From: Oceanospirillum sp048265165
Lineage (GTDB): Bacteria; Pseudomonadota; Gammaproteobacteria; Pseudomonadales; Halomonadaceae
Direction: 5' to 3'
DNA length: 64,000 nt
Assembly: GCF_048265165.1 (NCBI RefSeq)
Contig: NZ_JBLXCD010000002.1
Span: 310,001 to 374,000, forward strand
Positions 15,715 through 24,048 of this stretch are shown piece after piece. The stretch's first letter is position 1. Each line of letters begins with the position of its first letter. The notes under the pieces were generated by a model that saw only the letters and a program-made list of their open reading frames with translations, made no database searches and had not been told where the DNA came from. The position numbers and the translations under genes were made by a program.

Positions 15715-17184
15715 ATGTCACAACTGGTCTGGTTTCGATCCGATCTGAGAGTTCATGATAACCCGGCACTATTTACCGCATGCCAGCAAGCGCAACAGAA
15801 TGGCTCAGGGGTTATTGCCTGCTTTCTGCGGCCTCTACAGCAATGGCAATCCCATGACTGGGGTCAAAACCGGATACGTTATACCGAGCGCTGCCTGCTG
15901 GATCTCAAAGAGGAACTTGAGTCGCTGCATATCCCCTTGATCTGCCTGGATGTGGCAACCTTTGCCGGACAAATCCCGGCGCTGCTCCAACTGTGCCAGC
16001 GGCTGAACTGCGATCAGATTTTCGCCAATGAAGAGCCAGAACTGAATGAGCGTCAACGGGATCAGCAGCTTATCGCTCAGGCGGAACCGGCAGGAATCCA
16101 TTGTCAGCTGTTCCATGACCAGAGCATTCTGCCATTGGGCAGTGTGCTGAAAAATGATGGCACCCCCTACCGGGTTTACACCCCATTCCGTAAACAGGCG
16201 CAACAGATGATTGCCCAACAGCCGGTGCAGACGTTCCCTTCCCCGGCTCCTGTGATTTCTGATACACAACAGAGTTTGCAGCCAAAGATCGAATCGCTGT
16301 CATTAGCTCAGTCGGACGGGGTGACTTTTCAACCTCAAAACTATTCGGATGATCCAATCCAGCAACGCTGGCCCGCCACCGAAAAAGAGGCTTTTCATCA
16401 GCTGGAGCTGTTCTGTGGACAGCCGATCAATCGCTATAAAACTCAGCGTGATTTTCCGGCCGATGCTAAAGGCACTAGTCTGCTGTCACCGATGCTGGCA
16501 ACGGGTAAGCTCTCTGTTAAAAGCTGCTGGCGTGCTGCGGAGCAGATAAGGCTGAGTGATCCGGCTGCTGCAGAATCCGCCAGCACCTGGCAGGGTGAAC
16601 TGCTGTGGCGGGATTTTTATCGTCATCTGCTGGTTTTGTATCCGGAACTGAGCCGCAACCAGCCTTTTAAAAAAGAAACGTCCAATATCCAATGGCGCAA
16701 CGCTCCGGAGGACCTGCAACGCTGGCAGGAGGGAAGAACCGGATTTCCACTGGTGGATGCCGCGATGCGCCAGCTGAAAGAAACCGGCTGGATGCACAAC
16801 CGGCTGAGGATGCTGACTGCCGTTTTCCTGAGTAAGTACCTGCTGATTGACTGGCATGAGGGAGAGCGCTGGTTTATGCAGCATCTGGTGGATGCGGATC
16901 TGGCGTCAAATAATGGAGGCTGGCAGTGGGCCGCATCTACCGGCACCGATGCTGTGCCATACTTTCGACTATTAAGCCCCTACCGCCAGGCGGAACGCTT
17001 TGATGCTCAGGGTGAGTTTATCGCCCGCTTTGTGCCGGAGTTGGCAAAGTTACCCGCAAAACAGCGCACCCAACCGAAAGGTTATGTACAGGGCTATCCG
17101 AATCCGATGGCCGATCTTAAAGAGGGTAAGGAAAGAATGATGGCAGCGTTTAAAGCGGTGAAATCAGAATCTTCTGCTCAATAG
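15715..17184 (+). CDS. phrB: Deoxyribodipyrimidine photo-lyase (CPD photolyase, class I)
   Basis: Light-driven flavoenzyme that splits cyclobutane pyrimidine dimers in DNA. It has 489 residues against 472 in E. coli. The N-terminal antenna domain opens LVWFRSDLRVHDNPAL. The catalytic FAD domain contains the blocks ELLWRDFYRHLL, FPLVDAAMRQLKETGWMHN, RMLTAVFLSKYLL and LASNNGGWQWAASTGTDA, the last two being the FAD-binding and Trp electron-transfer region. AGAGGAGATCACC precedes the ATG. It is the third gene of the YbgA-merR-phrB operon, so expression is probably light-induced through the regulator upstream. Confidence 0.97.
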   Translation: MSQLVWFRSDLRVHDNPALFTACQQAQQNGSGVIACFLRPLQQWQSHDWGQNRIRYTERCLLDLKEELESLHIPLICLDVATFAGQIPALLQLCQRLNCDQIFANEEPELNERQRDQQLIAQAEPAGIHCQLFHDQSILPLGSVLKNDGTPYRVYTPFRKQAQQMIAQQPVQTFPSPAPVISDTQQSLQPKIESLSLAQSDGVTFQPQNYSDDPIQQRWPATEKEAFHQLELFCGQPINRYKTQRDFPADAKGTSLLSPMLATGKLSVKSCWRAAEQIRLSDPAAAESASTWQGELLWRDFYRHLLVLYPELSRNQPFKKETSNIQWRNAPEDLQRWQEGRTGFPLVDAAMRQLKETGWMHNRLRMLTAVFLSKYLLIDWHEGERWFMQHLVDADLASNNGGWQWAASTGTDAVPYFRLLSPYRQAERFDAQGEFIARFVPELAKLPAKQRTQPKGYVQGYPNPMADLKEGKERMMAAFKAVKSESSAQ

Positions 17185-17491
17185 GCAAAGGGTCACCATG
17201 AAAGACGGATATTGCCTATACTCATTTACAGGGGTGGACGTTCATTTTCCCGTGACGCCTGATTAATTCAGCCTATCAGCAGGAAGAGTACGTTGTTGTG
17301 ATGGAGAGTAAAACAAGCTGCTAACCCTCGGGGCTATCGCTCTTTAGCACTTTTTTCTATACTCCGATCATGCTTTCACTTGGGCAAACACTATTTATTG
17401 ATGGGGTAAACGTGCAATATACCCCCACACGTTTTAGACTATGCGCGACTATTTCTGACAGAAATCGAATAATAACCACTGGATTTTTTCT
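17185..17491. other. Intergenic region upstream of fabA
   Basis: This 307-base gap contains an 8-bp inverted repeat over the phrB stop (ATAGGCAA at 17181-17188, TTGCCTAT at 17212-17219). It also holds a 7-bp inverted repeat with 13-base spacing (AAACGTG at 17408-17414, CACGTTT at 17428-17434), about 60 bases before fabA, which could be an operator of an unsaturated-fatty-acid regulator. A 22-codon frame starting at 17198 has a fair ribosome site but no other support. Confidence 0.5.
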
Positions 17492-18007
17492 GTGACCAAG
17501 CAAAATTCTTATAGCCGTGAAGAGTTGCTGCAATGCAGCCAAGGGGAGCTATTTGGTCCGGGCAATGCTCAGCTGCCTGCACCTAATATGCTTATGTTGG
17601 ATCGTATCGTCAGTATTACTGAAGATGGCGGCGAACACGGTAAAGGCGAGATTATCGCCGAACTGGATATCACACCTGATCTTTGGTTCTTCGACTGCCA
17701 TTTCCCGGGTGACCCGGTAATGCCTGGCTGTCTTGGACTTGATGCTATGTGGCAGCTGGTAGGCTTCCACCTGGGCTGGTTAGGCAATGCTGGCAAGGGT
17801 CGTGCCCTTGGCAGTGGTGAAGTTAAATTCACAGGCCAGATCCTGCCAACCGCTAAGCTGGTGACCTACAAGATCACTATTAAGCGCGTTATCTCCCGCA
17901 AACTTTGCCTGGGTATCGCTGATGGCTCAGTATCAGTTGATGGTCGTGAGATTTACACCGCAAAAGATCTGCGTGTGGGTCTGTTTACTTCAACAGATAA
18001 CTTCTAA
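17492..18007 (+). CDS. fabA: 3-hydroxydecanoyl-ACP dehydratase/isomerase
   Basis: Hot-dog fold enzyme that dehydrates 3-hydroxydecanoyl-ACP and isomerises trans-2- to cis-3-decenoyl-ACP, the branch point of anaerobic unsaturated fatty acid synthesis. It has 171 residues, the usual length. The catalytic His70 is in WFFDCHFPGDPVMPG and the catalytic Asp84 in LGLDAMWQL. The start is a GTG (encoding VTKQNSYSREELL after the initiator), conserved in position with E. coli FabA. fabB follows after 15 bases, as in most FabA-FabB bacteria. Confidence 0.97.
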   Translation: MTKQNSYSREELLQCSQGELFGPGNAQLPAPNMLMLDRIVSITEDGGEHGKGEIIAELDITPDLWFFDCHFPGDPVMPGCLGLDAMWQLVGFHLGWLGNAGKGRALGSGEVKFTGQILPTAKLVTYKITIKRVISRKLCLGIADGSVSVDGREIYTAKDLRVGLFTSTDNF

Positions 18008-18022
18008 GACAGAGGGCTAACC

Positions 18023-19252
18023 ATGAGACGTGTAGTTGTAACCGGAATGGGCATTGTATCTTGCCTGGGTAATGACGTTGCCTCCGTGCTTGAGTCCCTG
18101 CGTCAGGGTCGCTCTGGTATTAAATTCAACGAAGAGTATCGCGATCGCGGTTTCCGCAGCCATGTTTCCGGCTCTGTGGATATTAATCTCGATGAGATGA
18201 TCGACCGTAAGCTGAAACGCTTTATGGGTGATGCTGCTGGCTACGCTTATCTGTCCATGCAGCAGGCTATTGCCGATTCAGGCCTGAGTGAAGACCAGGT
18301 CTCCAACGTACGCACCGGCCTAATTGCTGGCTCCGGTGGTGCATCTTCTGCTGATCAGGTGGAAGCAGCAGATATTCTGCGTGAAAAAGGCTTACGCCGC
18401 GTTGGTCCTTACCGTGTTACACGCACCATGGGCAGCACCGTATCTGCTTGTCTGGCAACGCCATTCAAGATCAAGGGTGTTAACTACTCTATTTCCTCTG
18501 CCTGTGCGACCAGCGCCCACTGTATTGGGGCCGGTGTTGAGCAGATTCAGATGGGTAAACAAGATGTTGTGTTTGCCGGTGGTGGTGAAGAGGAACACTG
18601 GACGCTCAGCTGTCTGTTTGATGCTATGGGCGCACTGTCTACCAAATATAACGAGACACCTGAAAAGGCTTCCCGTGCTTACGATGCAAACCGTGATGGT
18701 TTTGTTATCGCAGGTGGCGGTGGCATGCTGGTTCTGGAAGAGTTGGAACACGCTAAAGCCCGTGGCGCCAAGATCTACGCAGAAGTAGTTGGCTATGGCG
18801 CAACCTCTGACGGCTATGACATGGTGGCTCCTTCTGGTGAAGGTGCACAGCGATGCATGGAACAGGCGATGTCTACAGTTGATGGCAATGTTGATTACAT
18901 CAACACCCATGGCACCTCAACGCCTGTGGGTGACGTTGCTGAACTGAAAGCGGTTAAAGCTGTTTTTGCAACAGAGAGCGGTGGTAATAGCCCAGCGATG
19001 AGCTCAACCAAATCGCTGACCGGCCACTCTTTGGGTGCAACGGGTGTTCAGGAAGCGATCTACAGCCTGTTGATGATGAAACATGACTTCATCACCGCTT
19101 CTGCTAACGTGGAAGAGCTGGATGAGCAAGCACAAGGCTTGGATATCGTGACGGAACTGCGTGAAGGCGTAACTCTGGATCGCGTCATGTCCAACAGCTT
19201 CGGCTTCGGCGGCACCAACGCCACACTGATCATGCAGCGTTATGAAGGTTAA
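18023..19252 (+). CDS. fabB: 3-oxoacyl-ACP synthase I
   Basis: Condensing enzyme that elongates acyl-ACP and is required for the unsaturated branch created by FabA. It has 409 residues. The catalytic Cys161 is in SISSACATSAHCIG; the two active-site His are in INTHGTSTPVGD and KSLTGHSLGATG. The C-terminal SNSFGFGGTNA motif is intact. It forms an operon with fabA and ends at a clear terminator. Confidence 0.98.
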   Translation: MRRVVVTGMGIVSCLGNDVASVLESLRQGRSGIKFNEEYRDRGFRSHVSGSVDINLDEMIDRKLKRFMGDAAGYAYLSMQQAIADSGLSEDQVSNVRTGLIAGSGGASSADQVEAADILREKGLRRVGPYRVTRTMGSTVSACLATPFKIKGVNYSISSACATSAHCIGAGVEQIQMGKQDVVFAGGGEEEHWTLSCLFDAMGALSTKYNETPEKASRAYDANRDGFVIAGGGGMLVLEELEHAKARGAKIYAEVVGYGATSDGYDMVAPSGEGAQRCMEQAMSTVDGNVDYINTHGTSTPVGDVAELKAVKAVFATESGGNSPAMSSTKSLTGHSLGATGVQEAIYSLLMMKHDFITASANVEELDEQAQGLDIVTELREGVTLDRVMSNSFGFGGTNATLIMQRYEG

Positions 19253-19284
19253 TCAGCACCGCTGAGTAGCTTTTAAGTTGCATT

Positions 19285-19336
19285 AAAAAACCCGCGCGAC
19301 TCTTAGTGAAGACTAAACGTCGGAGCGGGTTTTTTT
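19285..19336 (+). terminator. Terminator of fabAB
   Basis: AAAAAACCCGC and GCGGGTTTTTTT flank an inner hairpin (CGAC/GTCG and TTAGT/ACTAA), giving one extended imperfect stem followed by seven T. Confidence 0.92.
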
Positions 19337-19431
19337 GTGCCCGTTATTTGCCGACAAGCGCCGCTAACAGTGCGCTGAAAACCTGATAGACTCTCTATTT
19401 TGTCGATAATACCCAACACGCTTGCCAATCA

Positions 19432-19869
19432 ATGGGCCGCTTCATGACAGATATCCGCTGGTCACAACGTTTTAATCATTTCAAAAATGCCTACGCTCAG
19501 CTGCGGGAAGCTCTTGAGCTGATGGACACACGTCCACTGAGCAATCTGGAAAAACAGGGCACCATTCAAGCTTTTGAGTTTACCTACGAGCTGGCCTGGA
19601 ACGTACTACGTGATTATCTGGTCTGGCAAGGCGCTGAAACAATTTCGGGTTCCCGAGATGCCATTCGTGAAAGCTTTAAACGCGAGCTTATTAGTGACGG
19701 CCATGCCTGGCTGGCAATGCTGCAGGACAGAAACCGTACAGTACACACCTATAACGAAGAAACAGCTAACCAGATTCTTGATCACCTTCAACATAGATAT
19801 GCATTGCTTTTCAGTGAGTTTATTCAGACCTTTACCGACAAACAGAATGGGTTGGAAGATGAGCTCTGA
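19432..19869 (+). CDS. HepT-like toxin (HI0074-type nucleotidyltransferase substrate-binding protein)
   Basis: A 145-residue all-helical protein of the HI0074/HepT family. In type VII HepT-MntA modules the HepT HEPN RNase is the toxin, which MntA silences by adding AMP to a tyrosine. The catalytic R-x4-H-x-Y motif is intact in DRNRTVHTYNEE (about residues 102-113); the last Tyr is the AMPylation target in studied pairs. The first ~40 residues match the family (FELTYELAWNVLRDYL-like block). A second ATG at 19444 could be the true start; neither has a strong ribosome site. The partner gene overlaps the 3' end by 11 bases. Confidence 0.85.
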   Translation: MGRFMTDIRWSQRFNHFKNAYAQLREALELMDTRPLSNLEKQGTIQAFEFTYELAWNVLRDYLVWQGAETISGSRDAIRESFKRELISDGHAWLAMLQDRNRTVHTYNEETANQILDHLQHRYALLFSEFIQTFTDKQNGLEDEL

Positions 19870-20185
19870 GATAACAGAAAAATTCGGCCTTTCCCGGCAG
19901 GATATCGAACACTATCAATCTGTTTTTGCTGACTTTCCACAGGTGGAACGCGTCATGCTTTATGGCTCCCGAGCCAAGGGTAATTATCGCCCAGCTTCGG
20001 ATATTGACCTAACACTGACCGGCATACTGGACTGGCAAACGTTCAACGAAATAGAGCAGCGCCTTGATGATTTGATGTTACCCTACCAGATTGACCTTTC
20101 GATCTGCTCACAGATCGACAACCCAGAGCTGATTGAGCATATCAAAAGAGTCGGCAAGATTTTCTATGAGAAGGCATCGCAATAG
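19859..20185 (+). CDS. MntA-like minimal nucleotidyltransferase (antitoxin)
   Basis: A 108-residue minimal nucleotidyltransferase with the complete GS-x10-D-x-D catalytic motif (LYGSRAKGNYRPASDIDL) near residue 32. Members paired with HepT act as antitoxin by transferring AMP to the toxin. The ATG at 19859 overlaps the toxin gene, so the two are translationally coupled. This start gives the family's usual length; a longer frame upstream is only the shifted frame of the toxin gene. Probably an accessory insertion after fabB, though no flanking mobility genes remain. Confidence 0.87.
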   Translation: MSSEITEKFGLSRQDIEHYQSVFADFPQVERVMLYGSRAKGNYRPASDIDLTLTGILDWQTFNEIEQRLDDLMLPYQIDLSICSQIDNPELIEHIKRVGKIFYEKASQ

Positions 20186-20274
20186 TTTTTCTGACTAACG
20201 CTCCGTTTTCCTTTAAGCGCCAACCAACATCGTTAAAGCTAAAACGGCGGATGACGCCCCTTAACCCCCTGAGC

Positions 20275-20395
20275 AAAAATCAACCACTGCGTACGGGGCT
20301 TATGCCGCCCTACGTCGCGGCCACAGGAGGCTGTAGGGTGCCATAAGCGGCTGAGGCACGAAGGCAGCGTCATGCACCGCTGAGGGCGCAGGCTA
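20275..20395. repeat. Imperfect palindromic intergenic repeat (GTAGGGTGCCATAAGCG type)
   Basis: A GC-rich stretch in the 250-base gap between mntA and the AEC transporter. GGGCTTATGCCGCCCTAC (about 20296-20313) and GTAGGGTGCCATAAG (20333-20347) are inverted with two mismatches, and a similar GCGG/CCGC pattern continues to 20395. It resembles dispersed GTAGGGTG..ATAAGCG palindromic repeats common between genes in marine gammaproteobacteria. No second copy is seen in this window. Confidence 0.5.
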
Positions 20396-20435
20396 CAATA
20401 TACCAGACCAGTGTTTACAACACTTAGGCCAACAA

Positions 20436-21311
20436 TTACAACACCCAGGCGAGCGTTAGCGGTAGAACCAAAACACTGGCGAAGTTGCCCAGCAGCACGA
20501 TGGATGCAACTCTTGTGGGTTCCTGATTAAACTGCTCTGCGATCATATAGTTGAGTACCGCAGGGGGAAGTACACTGAAAACAACCAGAATCGCCAGCTG
20601 TTGAGGGTCAAATGTCCAGATAAAGGTTGCCAGCCAAGCCATCAGTAAACCGGACAGCGGGCAAAGAATGGCACCAGTCAGCCCTATTTTCCAATCAGAA
20701 AGATCCACGGATAGTAGGCGTACACCCAGGGTAAACAGCATCAACGGAATGGAAATCTGTCCCAGCATGTCCATCGGGATCGCTACCGCCTCCGGTAATG
20801 ACCAACCTGCAAAACTAAAAACAAAGCCGAGAATTGTCGCCTGAACCACGGGCATTTTCAGCATGGCACTGAATTTCGTCCTGTGATCCAGAATATATAG
20901 CCCAATACTGAAATGCAGCAGCATTTCGACAATAAAAACCATCACCGCTGCTGGCAGCGCCGCTTCACCAAAGGCGAGAACGATCAGCGGAATCCCCATA
21001 TTACCGGTGTTATTGAACATCATCGGCGGGATAAAGGTCTTCAGATTCCAACCCAACAGTTTCACAATCGGCAAAAGAACAACACCGGAGCCCAACACGA
21101 TAAGGGCTGAAGCCAAAGCCAGATCCTGATAAGCGACCATATCAAAGGATTTATCTGCCAGCACTGAGAAGACCAGTGCCGGAACAAAAACATCCATATT
21201 CATACGATTAGCCGTTGATATATCCGTTGGCTTCCAGCGGCCGTAGAAAGCGCCAATTGCAACAATCAGAAATAACGGGAAAACTGTCAGTAATAACTTT
21301 TCAACCAGCAC
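20436..21311 (-). CDS. AEC-family (auxin efflux carrier type) permease
   Basis: A 291-residue integral membrane protein with about ten hydrophobic helices, of the AEC (bile/arsenite/auxin carrier-like) family, which exports or exchanges small carboxylates such as malate. Family hallmarks are the helix break MMFNNTGNMGIPL (about 100-113) and the C-terminal inverted counterpart PPAVLNYMIAEQFNQEP. Start GTG at 21311 with AGGAG upstream. The substrate cannot be told from sequence. It is monocistronic, upstream of no obvious partner. Confidence 0.85.
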   Translation of the reverse strand: MLVEKLLLTVFPLFLIVAIGAFYGRWKPTDISTANRMNMDVFVPALVFSVLADKSFDMVAYQDLALASALIVLGSGVVLLPIVKLLGWNLKTFIPPMMFNNTGNMGIPLIVLAFGEAALPAAVMVFIVEMLLHFSIGLYILDHRTKFSAMLKMPVVQATILGFVFSFAGWSLPEAVAIPMDMLGQISIPLMLFTLGVRLLSVDLSDWKIGLTGAILCPLSGLLMAWLATFIWTFDPQQLAILVVFSVLPPAVLNYMIAEQFNQEPTRVASIVLLGNFASVLVLPLTLAWVL

Positions 21312-21388
21312 CTAACCTCTCCTAAGCAATAGGGATGTAGCAAACTGTGCAAATGACAAAATGAGAGAAAACCTGAGCATGAAAGCAA

Positions 21389-21425
21389 GCCGGAATAAAC
21401 AGTCGTTAATAACTGTTGTTCCGGC
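21389..21425 (-). terminator. Stem-loop between the universal stress gene and the AEC gene
   Basis: GCCGGAATAAACAGT and ACTGTTGTTCCGGC pair with one bulge around an eight-base loop. On the minus strand it follows the universal stress gene stop by 47 bases; the T tract is weak. Confidence 0.55.
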
Positions 21426-21471
21426 CTGAAATTCATTCTTTCGATGGATAATGAATGTCTAAAAAAGAGAG

Positions 21472-21963
21472 CTACAGATCATTCGGCACTAACAGTACCG
21501 GTATTTTGGTATGCATACCTATCTGTTGTGCAGTATCGCCCAAAAGCTTTTGACCAAACATGCCGTGATGGCTGTGAGAGCCAATCACAATCAGATCCGC
21601 CTGCTCAGTTTTAGCCACACGCAGTACCAGTTCGGCAGGATTAGCCTCATCAACCAGAATCTGCACATCCAGCTCGCCAGCATCTGGTAGACCATCCAAC
21701 TCTTCATCCCGGAACTTAGCCACACGCGCCTGCATAGTATCCCGGATTCGGGTCATTCCCTGGCCATGAATCTCTTCCAGTGCTTCTTTTGGCAGATAGT
21801 GCTCAATGATCGCATGACCAAATTCACTCACCGGCTCCAAAGCATGCACCATGATGATACGGGCCTTGTATTGACGCGCCAGGTTAACGGCATGGCGAAA
21901 CACAGGTCGTGTGTTTTTACCCAACGTTGTGGCGTATACGATGGTGTTAATTTCCGGAAGCAT
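21472..21963 (-). CDS. Universal stress protein, UspA family
   Basis: A 163-residue single-domain Usp protein. The nucleotide-binding signature G-x2-G-x9-G is present in IVIGSHSHHGMFGQKLLGDTA near the C-terminus, so it probably belongs to the ATP-binding class. The ATG at 21963 is chosen because GGAAAGG lies 5-7 bases before it; a GTG two codons upstream overlaps that site. It lies 40 bases after the divergently unrelated chemotaxis gene in the same direction. Confidence 0.87.
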   Translation of the reverse strand: MLPEINTIVYATTLGKNTRPVFRHAVNLARQYKARIIMVHALEPVSEFGHAIIEHYLPKEALEEIHGQGMTRIRDTMQARVAKFRDEELDGLPDAGELDVQILVDEANPAELVLRVAKTEQADLIVIGSHSHHGMFGQKLLGDTAQQIGMHTKIPVLLVPNDL

Positions 21964-22003
21964 AGGCACCTTTCCTTTTATAGTTCAGACAGTTCAAAGC
22001 GGT

Positions 22004-23893
22004 CTAAAGTATTCTGAAGCGAGCACTCAGTGCTTCCAGCTGCGCGGCACGCTCGTGCACGGCACGACTGGCTGATACAATTTGCCCGGTTGCTTCATGA
22101 TTTTGCCCAATTTCGTGGGCAATATGATCCATATCACGAGCCATCTGGCTGGTTGTTTCGGCCACTTCACGTACTGCATTCATAATTTCCTGAGTCTGAT
22201 CGGCTGCATCACGGGTTTGTTGCTCAATGGCCCGTACCGCTTCTACAGCCTGGTCACCCAGTTTTCGTCCCTGCTCAACCCGACTACGACTCTGCTGCAT
22301 TGCATTAATCACAGACTGAGTATCATTCTGGATCGCTTCCACTTTCTCTGTAATATCCGTGGTCGCTTTCACTGTTTGCTCTGCCAGTGTTCGAACCTCG
22401 TCAGCGACCACAGCAAAACCGCGACCCGCCTCACCAGCACGGGCTGCTTCAATAGCAGCATTCAATGCCAACAGGTTGGTTTGCTCGGCAACACCAACAA
22501 TCAGGTCAATCACCACATCAATCTCTTTTGAGCGGGCTCCCAGGGTTTCAACGGAACTGCTGGCCTGATCGACAACCTCAGCAACATCAGCAAGGGCCTG
22601 AATCGCCTGGCCTATCACCTGAGCACCTTGATGGGCTGTTTCAAATGCAGCATTAGCTGAATCACTGACATGCTGAGTGGTATCAGCAACCTGATCTGTT
22701 GTAGCACTGATCTCTTCAGTGGCAGCAACCAGAGAGCTACTGCGGGATGAAATAGAGCTACTACCATCAACAATCTGCTGCACAGAGGCATCCATACTGT
22801 CAGCCGTTTGCTTTAGCTCACTATTACTCTGTACAAGGTGGCTTATCACATCATTTAAACCACCAGTCATGGTATTGGTCGCTACCGCAAGATGGCGAAA
22901 TTCATCTTTTTCGCTACCCTTCTCTGCCATCTTATGAGTCAGATCACCTCTGGCAATTTCACTAAGCACTTCCAGAGTTTGCTTCACGTTACGGCTGATG
23001 GATACGGCCACAGAAGCCACAATCGCACCGATAACAACCGCCAGTAGCACGCTACCTAAAATAATTGACCAACGGGCCGTCGCCGCCGCTTCAGTCGCAT
23101 GTTGCTGAGCTTTTACCAGCAGATTCTGTTCAAGATAGACACGACTCTGCTGCATCTGATCTGAGATCTTTTGGCGATGATCTGCCAGCCTGGAATCAAG
23201 CGCCGCCAACTCTGTTCGCATCGCCATCACTTTATGCAGGGTTGCTTCATACTTATCGACAAAAGGGAAAAAGAGATCATCAAAGGCCATCGCCCGAATA
23301 TCGGTACGCAGCTGATCCACAGAAGCCTGTACCACACTACCCTGCTCCTCTGTCGGATAGATCAGGAAATCTTTCTCTTTGGCTCTAATTTCCCGTAAAC
23401 GGGCAGCAAAAGAACCAAACACTTCGATCTCACTGAGCAAGGCAGCGGAATGTTCTTCCAGTTGCCCCAGCTCACCACTCTGGGCACTGAGACCATAACT
23501 CTTTCGAACCTGAAGCCACTGATCCAATGTCTCAAGGTAAGGGGCCAGCTGGGTGGTTGTATCTGACAGCAGAGATTTCGCTCTGTCATCTTCCAGATTG
23601 ACTGCCGCCGAGTTGAGCTGATTGATAGCATTACTTTTCAGTCCGCCAAGAGCGTTATCGATAGCGCTGATGGTTTCTTCGTTCGCGGTTTCCCGCAGTT
23701 TGGAAAATTGCAGTAACTGGACTTCAAGATTACTTACCTGCTGCGTTACATGACCGAGACGCATCACATGTTCAGATGCACCGGTCAGCAAACCCAGACT
23801 GATAATAGAATAGAGACCCATCGAGCTAATACCCAGAACAACACCTAGGACAACTGCGATAAGCTTTTGACGTAATGAGAGGTTAAAACTCAT
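22004..23893 (-). CDS. Methyl-accepting chemotaxis protein
   Basis: A 629-residue chemoreceptor. It has an N-terminal membrane helix (about residues 10-32), a ~240-residue periplasmic helical sensor, and a second membrane helix (about 275-300, SIILGSVLLAVVIGAIVASV). A HAMP domain (NVKQTLEVLSEIARGDLTHKM) and a signalling domain follow, with the tip EQTNLLALNAAIEAARAGE and GRGFAVVADEVRTLAEQT. AGGAGCTCTGGCA precedes the ATG. The periplasmic domain is helical and resembles the four-helix or HBM type rather than Cache, so the ligand is unclear. It lies directly downstream of the lactate dehydrogenase gene in the same direction; a link to lactate taxis is speculative. Confidence 0.93.
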   Translation of the reverse strand: MSFNLSLRQKLIAVVLGVVLGISSMGLYSIISLGLLTGASEHVMRLGHVTQQVSNLEVQLLQFSKLRETANEETISAIDNALGGLKSNAINQLNSAAVNLEDDRAKSLLSDTTTQLAPYLETLDQWLQVRKSYGLSAQSGELGQLEEHSAALLSEIEVFGSFAARLREIRAKEKDFLIYPTEEQGSVVQASVDQLRTDIRAMAFDDLFFPFVDKYEATLHKVMAMRTELAALDSRLADHRQKISDQMQQSRVYLEQNLLVKAQQHATEAAATARWSIILGSVLLAVVIGAIVASVAVSISRNVKQTLEVLSEIARGDLTHKMAEKGSEKDEFRHLAVATNTMTGGLNDVISHLVQSNSELKQTADSMDASVQQIVDGSSSISSRSSSLVAATEEISATTDQVADTTQHVSDSANAAFETAHQGAQVIGQAIQALADVAEVVDQASSSVETLGARSKEIDVVIDLIVGVAEQTNLLALNAAIEAARAGEAGRGFAVVADEVRTLAEQTVKATTDITEKVEAIQNDTQSVINAMQQSRSRVEQGRKLGDQAVEAVRAIEQQTRDAADQTQEIMNAVREVAETTSQMARDMDHIAHEIGQNHEATGQIVSASRAVHERAAQLEALSARFRIL

Positions 23894-24048
23894 TGCCAGA
23901 GCTCCTTTTTATGCCTACACAGGCGATATTTTTTATTTTTAGGGATCAGAAGGCACCCAATGCAACTGTACAGGCTGCACCGGAAACCCAGCGATGATCT
24001 TTCCTTAGACACACATTTCAGAACAACAACCATTGAACCATTAAAACA

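Noticed and set aside
17181..17219. Terminator after phrB
   Set aside because: The 8-bp stem has a 23-base loop and no T run follows.
17198..17266. 22-codon frame after phrB with a fair ribosome site
   Set aside because: No hydrophobic or otherwise recognisable feature, and it overlaps an inverted repeat; unsupported without conservation data.
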